Shown: positions 9,266-15,870 of the stretch, piece by piece
Layout of the letters: the number at the start of each line of letters is the position of its first letter
How positions within the stretch are numbered: the first letter of the stretch is position 1
Source: AG41 sp965653495
GTDB lineage: Bacteria; Gemmatimonadota; Gemmatimonadetes; Gemmatimonadales; GWC2-71-9
Length of the DNA stretch: 15,870 nt
Direction of reading: 5' to 3'
Assembly: GCA_965653495.1 (NCBI GenBank)
Contig: CBFHAJ010000087.1
Span: 1 to 15,870, forward strand
Translations under genes and position numbers: made by a program
The notes under the pieces: model-generated
The model's database searches: none
What the model saw: only the letters and a program-made list of their open reading frames with translations
Told to the model about the DNA's origin: nothing

Positions 9266-9479
9266 TCAGGGCGACCAGCGGGTCGACCGTGGCAGCGCGG
9301 CGCGCCGCGTCGCGCAGGTAGGCCGGCGGGCGGAACAGCAGCCGGTCGAGAATCCCGAACATGGCTGCGTTGGCGCCGATGCCGAGCGCGAGGGTGAGCA
9401 CGACGCCAGCGGTGAATCCGGGCTTCGCCTTGAGGCCGCGGATGGCGTACCGCAGGTCGGCGAGCAATACGTCGATCAT
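9255..9479 (-). CDS. Mini-ADOP: internally deleted permease, first and last segments fused in frame
   Basis: A 74-residue ORF. Residues 1-58 match an ADOP N-terminus closely, especially that of the gene starting at 14504: shared MID, DLRYA, PGFT, GVVLTL, LGIGAN, LFRPP and LRDA. They include the complete TM1 (~22-46). Residues 59-74, ARRAATVDPLVALRSE, are the C-terminal tail of the family (compare RRATRVDPMVALRSE). The ~750 residues between, i.e. both periplasmic domains and seven TMs, are absent; the join lies near 9305. The frame is intact, and both ends keep ATGA overlaps (start with the upstream ADOP stop at 9476-9479, stop with the ATPase start at 9255-9258). It cannot transport on its own. 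It is either a deletion remnant kept to preserve coupling to the ATPase, or a single-pass membrane peptide acting on ATPase or permeases. The sequence does not decide between these. Confidence 0.88.
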   Translation of the reverse strand: MIDVLLADLRYAIRGLKAKPGFTAGVVLTLALGIGANAAMFGILDRLLFRPPAYLRDAARRAATVDPLVALRSE

Positions 9480-9486
9480 TCGGACC
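9473..9486 (-). repeat. Gene-boundary block GGTCCGAATGATCG, copy 2
   Basis: Exact copy at the join of the ADOP ending at 9476 and the mini-ADOP starting at 9479. It encodes the SE-stop end of one gene and the MI start of the next. Confidence 0.75.
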
Positions 9487-11983
9487 TCAACGCCACCATC
9501 GGATCCACCCGCGTCGCCCGGCGCGCCGGCAGATAAGCGGCGCCGAGCGCGACGAGCGCGAGCGCAAGGACTGCGAGCCCGAGTACCAACGGATCATCCC
9601 CCGTTAAGCCGAAGAGCAGTGACCGCGCCGCCCGCCCCAGCCCGAGCGCTCCGGCCAGGCCAATCGCCCCCCCGATCGCCAGCATGCCCGACACCTGCCG
9701 CAGTACGAGTCGGCGCACGCGCGGTGCGTCCGCGCCGAGGGCCATCCGCACTCCGATTTCCCGCGCGCGCTGCGCCACAGTGTACGCGAGCACCCCGTAG
9801 AGCCCCACCGCCGCGAGCACCGTCGCAAGGGCGGCGAAGGCGGCGGATAAGAGGCTGACCATGCGATCGAGAAACACATTCTCCCGGATCTGGTCCGGCA
9901 TGGTCCGCAGCTCCTCCACGGGCAGCCCGGGGTCAATCGCCTTGAGTGCCACCGGGATCTCGCGCAGCGCCGCCTGCGGGCCCGTCGTGCGGATGTAGAA
10001 CGAGAGGGACGGCACGTGAGTGTCCTGCCGCCACGGCAGGTAGAACACGGGAGGGACGGTGTCTTTCACGCGGCTGTATTGCACGTCGGGCACAACACCC
10101 ACGATCCGGATGTTCATCGAGTCCGTCCCCTGCTCCGACAGGAAGGTCCCTACGGCGCCCCGCGCCAGGCCGAACTTCTTCGTGAACGCCCGGTTCACCA
10201 CCGCCACCTGCGGCGCGCCCCGGCGGTCGGCGAGGGTGAACTCCCGTCCCGCCAGGAGCCGCACGCCCAGCGCGGCGAAGTAGCCGGCGCCCACCTCGTT
10301 GTAGCGCGCGTTGCGATCCACGTCGGGGCCGGTCGGAAAACCCGGTACCCACACGTCGCCCCCCCACGCGGCGCCGGCGAGTAGCGGCACGCGCGACGCG
10401 GCCACGGCCCTAACCCCCGGCAGCACGGAGAGCACCGTCTCCACCCGGTCGTACAATGCGAGCGTCCGCGCGCTATCGTAGCCCGCGCGCTCGGGCGAGA
10501 TCGCAAAGGTGACGACGCTGTCCACCTCTATGCCGAGGTCCACGCGGCTGACGTTGGCCATGCTCTTCACGAACAGCCCCGCCACGGCGACCAGCGCGGT
10601 CGCGAGGGCGATCTGGACGGTCACGAGCGAGCCCCGAAACCGCACGGTGCTCCGCGCCCCCGCCATCTGCCCGGTGTTCGCTCGGACGGCGCCGATCACC
10701 CCCGTCCCCGTGCTGTGCCACGCGGGGAAGAGACCGAACGCCAGCGCCGTTCCCACGGCGATCACCGCGGCGAAGCCGAGGACTGCAGAGTCGAGGGTGA
10801 ACCAGAGGCCGCCCGTCGCCTCGGCCGGGAGAAGCGACGCCAGCGTCGCGAGCGTCCAGCGGGCGATGACGAGGCTCGCGGCACCGCCCACCGCGGCGAG
10901 CAGGAGAGACTCGCTGAAGAGCTGCGCGACGAGGCGCCGACGGCTCGCTCCCAGCGCCAGCCGCACGCCCATTTCCATCGCGCGCCCTGCCCCGCGGGCG
11001 AGCAACAGATTGGCGATGTTGGCGCAGGCGATAAGGAGTACGATGCCGGTCACCGCAAAGAGCAGCAGCAGCGGCGTCCGGCCGACGTTGTGCACGTTGC
11101 TCTGCCCGCGCGCGCCCGGCGTCAGGACGATCCGCTTCGCCTTGAACCGGGTCATCGTCTGCTCGCTCATGCCGGCCTGAAGCGGTGCTTCGACATCCGT
11201 GATGATCGGATGATAGAGCGCGTTGAGCCCGGCGCTCGCCTGCGCGAGCGACACGCCGGGCTTGAGGCGCCCGAACACGTAGAGCCAGTAGCTCCGGCGG
11301 TCCGTAAGCCCGTGAAATCCCAGGTCGAGCAGCCCCCGCATGCCGATTGGCACGTAAAGCAGAGGTCGGATGCCGAGCGTTGTCCCTTCGAACCCCTGCG
11401 GCGCGACGCCGACCACCGTCAGGACTTGCCCGTTGACGCGCAGCTGGCGTCCGAGCACGGCGCGATCCGATCCGAAGTGTGTCCACCAAGCGTCCCAGGA
11501 GAGCACGGTCACGAATCCCGTACCGGTGCTCCGATCGTCGCTCGGCGAGAGCAGTCGCCCGAGCGCGGCATGCATGCCGAGGGTGGGGAAGTACGACCCG
11601 GAGGCGTACAGCCCCTCGCCCGTGAACGGCGCTACGTCTGGCGCGGAAATGCTCGCGCCGAAGCTGCGGTGTGCGGCGAGCCCCGCGAGCACGGTCTGGC
11701 CGCGCTCCAAGTCCCGGAGCATGGGATAGCTGAACACCATGGTGCAGTCGCCGGCCTTGTCGCAAGAGTCATCGCCCGGGTTCGGGCCCGGTGCCGCAAG
11801 ATTCACCAAACGGTCCGGCTGTGGCACCGGGAGCGGGCGCAGCAGCACCTGGTACATGAGGGAGAAGACGCCGGCGTTCGCGCCGATGCCCAGGGCGAGG
11901 GTCAGGACCGCGATGGCGGCGAAGCCAGGGCTCTTTGCGAGTGTGCGGACGGCGAAGCGGAGGTCTAGGAGAATGGTGTCCAT
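9476..11983 (-). CDS. ADOP-type FtsX/MacB permease with C-X5-C in first periplasmic domain
   Basis: Full-length inner-membrane permease of 835 residues with the eight-TM double-FtsX plan: TM1 ~22-46, TM2-4 ~304-330, 356-385, 400-421, TM5 ~452-473, TM6-8 ~708-735, 765-783, 798-819. Periplasmic domains span ~47-303 and ~474-707. Coupling segments read MEMGVRLALGA and REIGVRMALGA, and the protein ends RVDPMVALRSE. Residues 71-81 read DDSCDKAGDCT, with Cys74 and Cys80 just outside TM1, a possible periplasmic disulphide or metal site not seen in the sibling permeases. The ATG lies 7 bp after the stop of the preceding ADOP, the only array boundary between adjacent genes with a spacer rather than an overlap among the GGTCCGAATGATCG-type joins. 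Its TGA overlaps the mini-ADOP start. Role: mechanotransmission- or extrusion-type ABC permease with the nearby ATPase; substrate unknown. Confidence 0.92.
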   Translation of the reverse strand: MDTILLDLRFAVRTLAKSPGFAAIAVLTLALGIGANAGVFSLMYQVLLRPLPVPQPDRLVNLAAPGPNPGDDSCDKAGDCTMVFSYPMLRDLERGQTVLAGLAAHRSFGASISAPDVAPFTGEGLYASGSYFPTLGMHAALGRLLSPSDDRSTGTGFVTVLSWDAWWTHFGSDRAVLGRQLRVNGQVLTVVGVAPQGFEGTTLGIRPLLYVPIGMRGLLDLGFHGLTDRRSYWLYVFGRLKPGVSLAQASAGLNALYHPIITDVEAPLQAGMSEQTMTRFKAKRIVLTPGARGQSNVHNVGRTPLLLLFAVTGIVLLIACANIANLLLARGAGRAMEMGVRLALGASRRRLVAQLFSESLLLAAVGGAASLVIARWTLATLASLLPAEATGGLWFTLDSAVLGFAAVIAVGTALAFGLFPAWHSTGTGVIGAVRANTGQMAGARSTVRFRGSLVTVQIALATALVAVAGLFVKSMANVSRVDLGIEVDSVVTFAISPERAGYDSARTLALYDRVETVLSVLPGVRAVAASRVPLLAGAAWGGDVWVPGFPTGPDVDRNARYNEVGAGYFAALGVRLLAGREFTLADRRGAPQVAVVNRAFTKKFGLARGAVGTFLSEQGTDSMNIRIVGVVPDVQYSRVKDTVPPVFYLPWRQDTHVPSLSFYIRTTGPQAALREIPVALKAIDPGLPVEELRTMPDQIRENVFLDRMVSLLSAAFAALATVLAAVGLYGVLAYTVAQRAREIGVRMALGADAPRVRRLVLRQVSGMLAIGGAIGLAGALGLGRAARSLLFGLTGDDPLVLGLAVLALALVALGAAYLPARRATRVDPMVALRSE

Positions 11984-11987
11984 AGCC

Positions 11988-12001
11988 CGATCATTCAGAC
12001 C
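11988..12001 (-). repeat. Gene-boundary block, degenerate copy 3 (GGTCTGAATGATCG)
   Basis: One mismatch to the 14-bp block. The TGA still ends the upstream ADOP, but the overlapping ATG (11994) now opens a 9-codon frame that hits TAG. The real start of the next gene is the ATG at 11983, in another frame. Confidence 0.7.
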
Positions 12002-14504
12002 TCAACGCCACGATCGGATCGACTCTCGCCGCCCGGAGCGCCGGGAGAGAGCTCGCGAGGCCTGCCACGCCGAGGAGCACCACGACAACCACCCCGAACA
12101 CGAGTGGATCGTGCGGCGACTCGTCGAATAACAACGGTCCGACCCACCGACTGCCGATGAGCGCGAGCACGACGCCGATCGCGACACCGGCGACGCCGAG
12201 TTGCACGCCCTCGCTCACGACCAGTTTCATCAGATCGCCGACTTGCGCGCCCAGCGCAGCACGCACGCCGAGATCGCGGGTGCGCTGCGCGACCGTGTAG
12301 GCGATCACGCTGTACAAACCGATGGCGGCGAGTGCGAGGGCGAGCGCGCCGAACGACGTGAACATGGTGGCACCGAGGCGCCAAGAGCTCGTCTTCCGGC
12401 CAACGATGTCGCGCAGCGGCGTGACCGTGACGTAAGATGCGCCCGGCATCTCCTGCTGCAGCCGGCGACGCACCGTTTCCGCGAGGAGTGCGGCCTCCCC
12501 GTGCGTCCGGATGAAGAGACCGCCTTGCTCAGGATGCCATTGCGCCGCGGACAAGTAATAGAAGAGGCCGGGGTCAGCGCCGAGTCCTTGCGACTTGATA
12601 TTCTCGGCGACGCCCACCACGAACGTGCAGGGAACGGTGTCGCCCCCCCCTCCCTCTCCCACGCGCACGCATTGGCCGATCGGGTCGCGGCCGGGCCAGA
12701 GGGTCTGCGCCATCGCGCCGCTGACCACCATGGCGCGCGGTGCGTTCACAGCGTCCTGCAGCTCGATGCCGCGACCACGCAGAATGCGCGTGCCGAGCGT
12801 CGCGAAATAGTCGGGAGTCACGGCGTTCAAGTAAAAGCTGCCGAGGCGATACACCGAGTCGATTCCCGCGACGTGCAGGTTCTCGATGGTGCTGCTCCAG
12901 AACGGCACGGTGCTCTGCCGTGTCGCATGCGCCACGCCGGGGAACGCCTGCGCGGTCTCGAGCAATCCGCGACGCAGCTGCGCCGCGTGAACACTGTCCA
13001 CTGAGACCCCGCGCATGTTGAGCTCGACCAGCAGGATCGGGTCGACGTCGTAGCCGAGGTGCACGCCGGTCACATGCCGCAGGCTCCGGACGAACAATCC
13101 CGCTCCCACGAGGAGCGTGACCGACAGAGCGCCCTGGAGTACAACCAGTGCTGCGCGGGCACGCGACCTCCGGTACGAGCCCTCTCTGGCGCCCGCTTTC
13201 AAGTCGCCCGCAAGGTCCGGGCGTCGCACCTGGAGCACGGGTGCGAGCCCCGTGAGGAAGCCGGCGGCGAGCGTCGCCGCGCCGGCGAAGAGCAGTACCC
13301 GTGTGTCGGCCAGGACGCCCGCCGCGGCGGTCGGAGCCAGGAACGCCGTCCGCAGCACCACCCCACCCCACTCGGCGATCAACACCCCCGCCGCACCGCC
13401 CGCCGCGGCCAGCAGCACGCTCTCGCTGAGGAGCTGCGACACGAGGCGCGCGCGGCTCACGCCGAGCGCCAGTCGCACGGCGATCTCGCGGCGCCGCCGC
13501 AAGGCGCGTGCGAGCAGCAGATTGGCGACGTTGGCGCACGCGATGAGAAGCACGATCAGCGCGACACCGCTCACCCAGGTGGCGACCTTCGCGAACGCTG
13601 ATTCGGTGGGGCCGCGCTCGGTCAGCACGGACGCCGCGATGGCGCGGGGGCGCGCGAGCGCAACCGGAGACATCCCGCTGCTGGTGGCACGTTGGGCCTC
13701 GTAGCTGCGCAGGTAGGCGTTGGTGAGATCCGCATCCGCGGCGGCGAGGCTCACGCCGGGCTTCCGCTGCACCAGCATCGACGCCCACATCCAGTGATAC
13801 GTCGTCCACCAGGAGTCGCGCGGAGGCACGCCGCGCCGCCACGCCCTGGCCGTCTCCCAGTGAGCGTACCCGTAGCTCGTGATGGGGACGTACGCGACCG
13901 GCTGCTGGTTCGGCCATAAGCCGAAGAAGCCCTCGGGCGCGACGCCGATGATCGTGTAGACCGTCGGCCCGATCTGGAGCGTCGAGCCGAGCACGTCGCG
14001 CCGGCCACCGTACTGCGTCTGCCAGAAGGCGTACCCGAGCACCGCGACGTCTGTCCCGGTGGGCGGCACGTCCTCCGAGACCGTGTAGTAGCGGCCGAGT
14101 GCGGGTGGAGCGTCGAAGAATCCGAAGAAGCTCGCGCTCACAATCGCGACGCGCATTTCGCGAGCGTCGGCCCCGACGCCGATGGCCAGGTCATTCTCGT
14201 CGAAGGCCGCCGTGCGCTCAAACGAAGTGGTCCAGTTCGTCAGGTCCACGTAACGGGCGTACTGCACGCCGTTGGTCGTCCCTTCGACTCCGCTGTAGGT
14301 CGTCGCGAAGTAGACGCGGTGGGTTCGGATGGCGTCGCGCAGCAGCGGGGGCGGCCGAAACAGCATCCGGTCGATCACGGAGAACATCGTCACGTTCGCG
14401 CCAATCCCCAGGCCGAGGGTCAGCACGACGCCGATCGTGAAGCCGGGGCTCTGGCGCAACGTGCGGAGCGCGTAGCGGAGATCTTGGAGCACCGTGTCGA
14501 TCAT
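11991..14504 (-). CDS. ADOP-type FtsX/MacB permease
   Basis: Full-length inner-membrane permease of 837 residues. TMs lie at ~22-46, 306-333, 358-385, 402-422, 452-472, 710-738, 765-784 and 800-820, around two periplasmic MacB-like domains (~47-305, ~473-709). Coupling segments are REIAVRLALGV and RDLGVRAALGA, and the tail is RVDPIVALRSE. The second periplasmic domain has Cys612 and Cys626 around a Gly run (QCVRVGEGGGGDTVPC) encoded by a G8 tract. The first domain is unusually rich in Trp/Tyr (~205-245). An open frame continues upstream to 14606, but I reject that start: the first 34 residues are Arg-rich, lie within the preceding permease gene, and precede the family start MIDTVLQDLRYALRTL. 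ATG 14504 overlaps the upstream stop as ATGA. It is the closest sibling in the window to the mini-ADOP N-terminus. Substrate unknown. Confidence 0.92.
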   Translation of the reverse strand: MIDTVLQDLRYALRTLRQSPGFTIGVVLTLGLGIGANVTMFSVIDRMLFRPPPLLRDAIRTHRVYFATTYSGVEGTTNGVQYARYVDLTNWTTSFERTAAFDENDLAIGVGADAREMRVAIVSASFFGFFDAPPALGRYYTVSEDVPPTGTDVAVLGYAFWQTQYGGRRDVLGSTLQIGPTVYTIIGVAPEGFFGLWPNQQPVAYVPITSYGYAHWETARAWRRGVPPRDSWWTTYHWMWASMLVQRKPGVSLAAADADLTNAYLRSYEAQRATSSGMSPVALARPRAIAASVLTERGPTESAFAKVATWVSGVALIVLLIACANVANLLLARALRRRREIAVRLALGVSRARLVSQLLSESVLLAAAGGAAGVLIAEWGGVVLRTAFLAPTAAAGVLADTRVLLFAGAATLAAGFLTGLAPVLQVRRPDLAGDLKAGAREGSYRRSRARAALVVLQGALSVTLLVGAGLFVRSLRHVTGVHLGYDVDPILLVELNMRGVSVDSVHAAQLRRGLLETAQAFPGVAHATRQSTVPFWSSTIENLHVAGIDSVYRLGSFYLNAVTPDYFATLGTRILRGRGIELQDAVNAPRAMVVSGAMAQTLWPGRDPIGQCVRVGEGGGGDTVPCTFVVGVAENIKSQGLGADPGLFYYLSAAQWHPEQGGLFIRTHGEAALLAETVRRRLQQEMPGASYVTVTPLRDIVGRKTSSWRLGATMFTSFGALALALAAIGLYSVIAYTVAQRTRDLGVRAALGAQVGDLMKLVVSEGVQLGVAGVAIGVVLALIGSRWVGPLLFDESPHDPLVFGVVVVVLLGVAGLASSLPALRAARVDPIVALRSE

Positions 14505-14511
14505 TCGGACC
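14498..14511 (-). repeat. Gene-boundary block GGTCCGAATGATCG, copy 4
   Basis: Exact copy at the join of the truncated ADOP (stop 14501-14503) and the ADOP starting at 14504. It decides the start of the latter gene. Confidence 0.75.
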
Positions 14512-15870
14512 TTAGGGCGACCATGGGATCCACCCGCGCCGCGCGACGCGCGGGAATCAGACAGGCGGCGAGCGCGACGCCGACCAGGACAACGGTGACG
14601 AAGCAAAACGTGAGCGGGTCATGCGGCGTGATCTCGAACAGCAGGCTCCCCATCACCCGGCTCACCGCCAGGGCCGCCGCCAGGCCGATCGCCATCCCGA
14701 TCAACGCGGGCCGCATCCCTTGTCCCAGCACCAGCGTCAGCACATGCGCCGTGCGCGCACCCAGCGCTACGCGCAGGCCGATCTCTCGGGTTTGTTGCGT
14801 CACGGCATACGACACGACACCGTAGATACCGACGAGCGCTAGCAGCAGCGCCGCGGCCGCGAACAGGTTGAGCAACAGCGTGCGGAAGCGCGGCTGCGCC
14901 ACCGCCTCATTCACCCACTGCTCCATCGTCTTGATGTTGGCGACAGGCTGGTTCGGGTCGATGGCCGTAACCGCCCGGCGCACCGATGCGGCCAGGCTGC
15001 TAGGGTCCGAGCGCGAGCGAACCACCAGGTTCGCGTACCCGAGCCGCAACGATGGGAAATAAATCGTCGGCATCGCTTCGGCATCCAACCCGCGATGCCG
15101 CACATCCCCAACGACGCCGACGATCTCGTAAGACCCCTGACCCACTCCATTCAGGTGGAGGTGCTGGCCCAGCGGATCTTCCCCGGCAAAGAACCGCTGC
15201 GCGAGCAGCTGGCTGATGACCACGACGTTCGCGCTGCGTCGCACCTCCGCTGCGGTGAAGTCCCGACCACGGAAGAGCGGGATGCGCATCGCACGGAAAT
15301 AATCATGGTTGACGTTGCGGATATCGGCGTGCGGACCTTGACCGGGAGGTGCCGCAGGACGGCCCTCGATGTCGAACCAGAAATCGGCCGATTGAAACGT
15401 CAGGGGCAGCTCCGTGACCAAGCCGACGGTCTCGACGCCCGGCAGCGCCGCCACCCGCTGCTGCAAGTCCTCGAAGAAGGCGGTCTTCTGCTCGGGCTGC
15501 GCGTACGGATTCGGCAGGTCGATTCGCACCGTGAGGAGATTGTGTGCGTCGAAGCCCGGGCTGACTTGCTCCAGCTTGAAGAAGCTGTGCACGAGCAGCC
15601 CGGCACTGATCAACAGCACCAGCGCCAGCGCGACCTCGCCAGCCACCAGCCAACTCAGCGTCCGGCGCCGCAGCGCACTGCTCGCGACGCTGCGGCCCGC
15701 CTCCTTGAGCGCTTCATTCAAGTCCGGTCGTGCCGACTGCAGCGCCGGCGCGAGCCCGAACAGCAACCCCGTCAGCACCGCCACGAGCAGCGCAAACCCC
15801 AACACCCACGCGTTGACGCCGATTTCGTCGCTGCGCGGCAAGTTGGCCGCGAGGGCCACGAACAGCTTCA
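14501..15870 (-). CDS. ADOP-type FtsX/MacB permease, 5' end beyond the window
   Basis: Only the C-terminal ~455 residues are present; the frame is open to the window edge (KLFVALAANL precedes any plausible start), so the GTG at 15859 is an internal codon, not a start. By comparison with the complete siblings roughly 375 residues are missing: TM1, the first periplasmic domain and two TMs. What is visible: the last TM of the first FtsX domain (FALLVAVLTGLLFGLAPAL) followed by RPDLNEALKEAGR, TM5 (VALALVLLISAGLLVHSF), the second periplasmic domain (LPGVETVGLVTELPL, DYFRAMRIPLFRGRDF, EDPLGQ), and the second FtsX domain with coupling segment REIGLRVALGA and tail RVDPMVALRSE. It is the most upstream array gene visible, so the operon promoter and further members may lie to the right. 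Confidence 0.93.
   Translation of the reverse strand, partial: KLFVALAANLPRSDEIGVNAWVLGFALLVAVLTGLLFGLAPALQSARPDLNEALKEAGRSVASSALRRRTLSWLVAGEVALALVLLISAGLLVHSFFKLEQVSPGFDAHNLLTVRIDLPNPYAQPEQKTAFFEDLQQRVAALPGVETVGLVTELPLTFQSADFWFDIEGRPAAPPGQGPHADIRNVNHDYFRAMRIPLFRGRDFTAAEVRRSANVVVISQLLAQRFFAGEDPLGQHLHLNGVGQGSYEIVGVVGDVRHRGLDAEAMPTIYFPSLRLGYANLVVRSRSDPSSLAASVRRAVTAIDPNQPVANIKTMEQWVNEAVAQPRFRTLLLNLFAAAALLLALVGIYGVVSYAVTQQTREIGLRVALGARTAHVLTLVLGQGMRPALIGMAIGLAAALAVSRVMGSLLFEITPHDPLTFCFVTVVLVGVALAACLIPARRAARVDPMVALRSE

Noticed and set aside
10473..11765. 430-codon - strand frame overlapping the same ADOP in another frame
   Set aside because: Arg/Ala-rich shadow composition; the overlapping frame encodes recognisable FtsX domains.
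10715..11968. Long + strand open frame (417 codons) opposite an ADOP
   Set aside because: It is antisense to a clear permease, with low-complexity Arg/Glu/His/Gln-rich composition and no domain: a GC-driven shadow.
12574..13917. 447-codon - strand frame inside the ADOP at 11991-14504
   Set aside because: Same reasons: Arg/Gly-rich, no motifs, wholly within a recognised gene.
14505..14606. N-terminal extension of the ADOP at 11991-14504 from a start at 14606
   Set aside because: It would lie inside the preceding permease gene, is Arg-rich with no family resemblance, and precedes the conserved MIDTVLQDLRYA start that overlaps the upstream stop.

Overview
This is a GC-rich bacterial window with almost no non-coding DNA. 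It encodes an envelope-transport locus of the kind seen in Gemmatimonadota and Acidobacteriota. The taxon is inferred from three things: tandem 'ADOP'-type FtsX/MacB permeases of about 835 residues, a TonB-dependent receptor with an N-terminal carboxypeptidase-regulatory-like domain, and very high GC with long antisense shadow ORFs. I lean to Gemmatimonadota, but the sequence alone does not settle it.

Layout. On the + strand, the last codons of an upstream gene (1-52) overlap the start of a large TonB-dependent outer-membrane receptor (49-3300). Everything to the right is on the - strand and reads right to left: a 5'-truncated ADOP permease (to 14501), a full ADOP (14504-11991), a second full ADOP (11983-9476), a 74-residue internally deleted ADOP (9479-9255), a MacB/LolD-class ATPase (9258-8596), a third full ADOP (8593-6098), a 115-bp repeat-bearing gap, an NtrC-type sigma-54 response regulator (5982-4627) and an NtrY-like membrane histidine kinase (4610-3297). 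The kinase gene converges on the receptor gene, and the two stop codons overlap in a shared CTAG.

How it may work together (inference). The ATPase should energise one or more of the 8-TM permeases, each of which looks like a fused MacB dimer. Stop/start overlaps and near-overlaps suggest translational coupling from the truncated ADOP through to the last ADOP. The kinase/regulator pair may control the transporter operon or sigma-54 promoters elsewhere; I found no -24/-12 promoter in the 115-bp gap. No MacA/HlyD adaptor or TolC-like channel is in the window.

Most notable: the 74-residue gene carries the first ~58 residues of an ADOP (including TM1) joined in frame to the last ~16 residues. About 750 residues are missing, yet both gene-boundary overlaps are kept. 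A 14-bp block, GGTCCGAATGATCG, marks three of the ADOP gene boundaries exactly and a fourth with one mismatch. Otherwise I see no RNA gene, CRISPR array, insertion sequence, phage gene or obvious new defence system.
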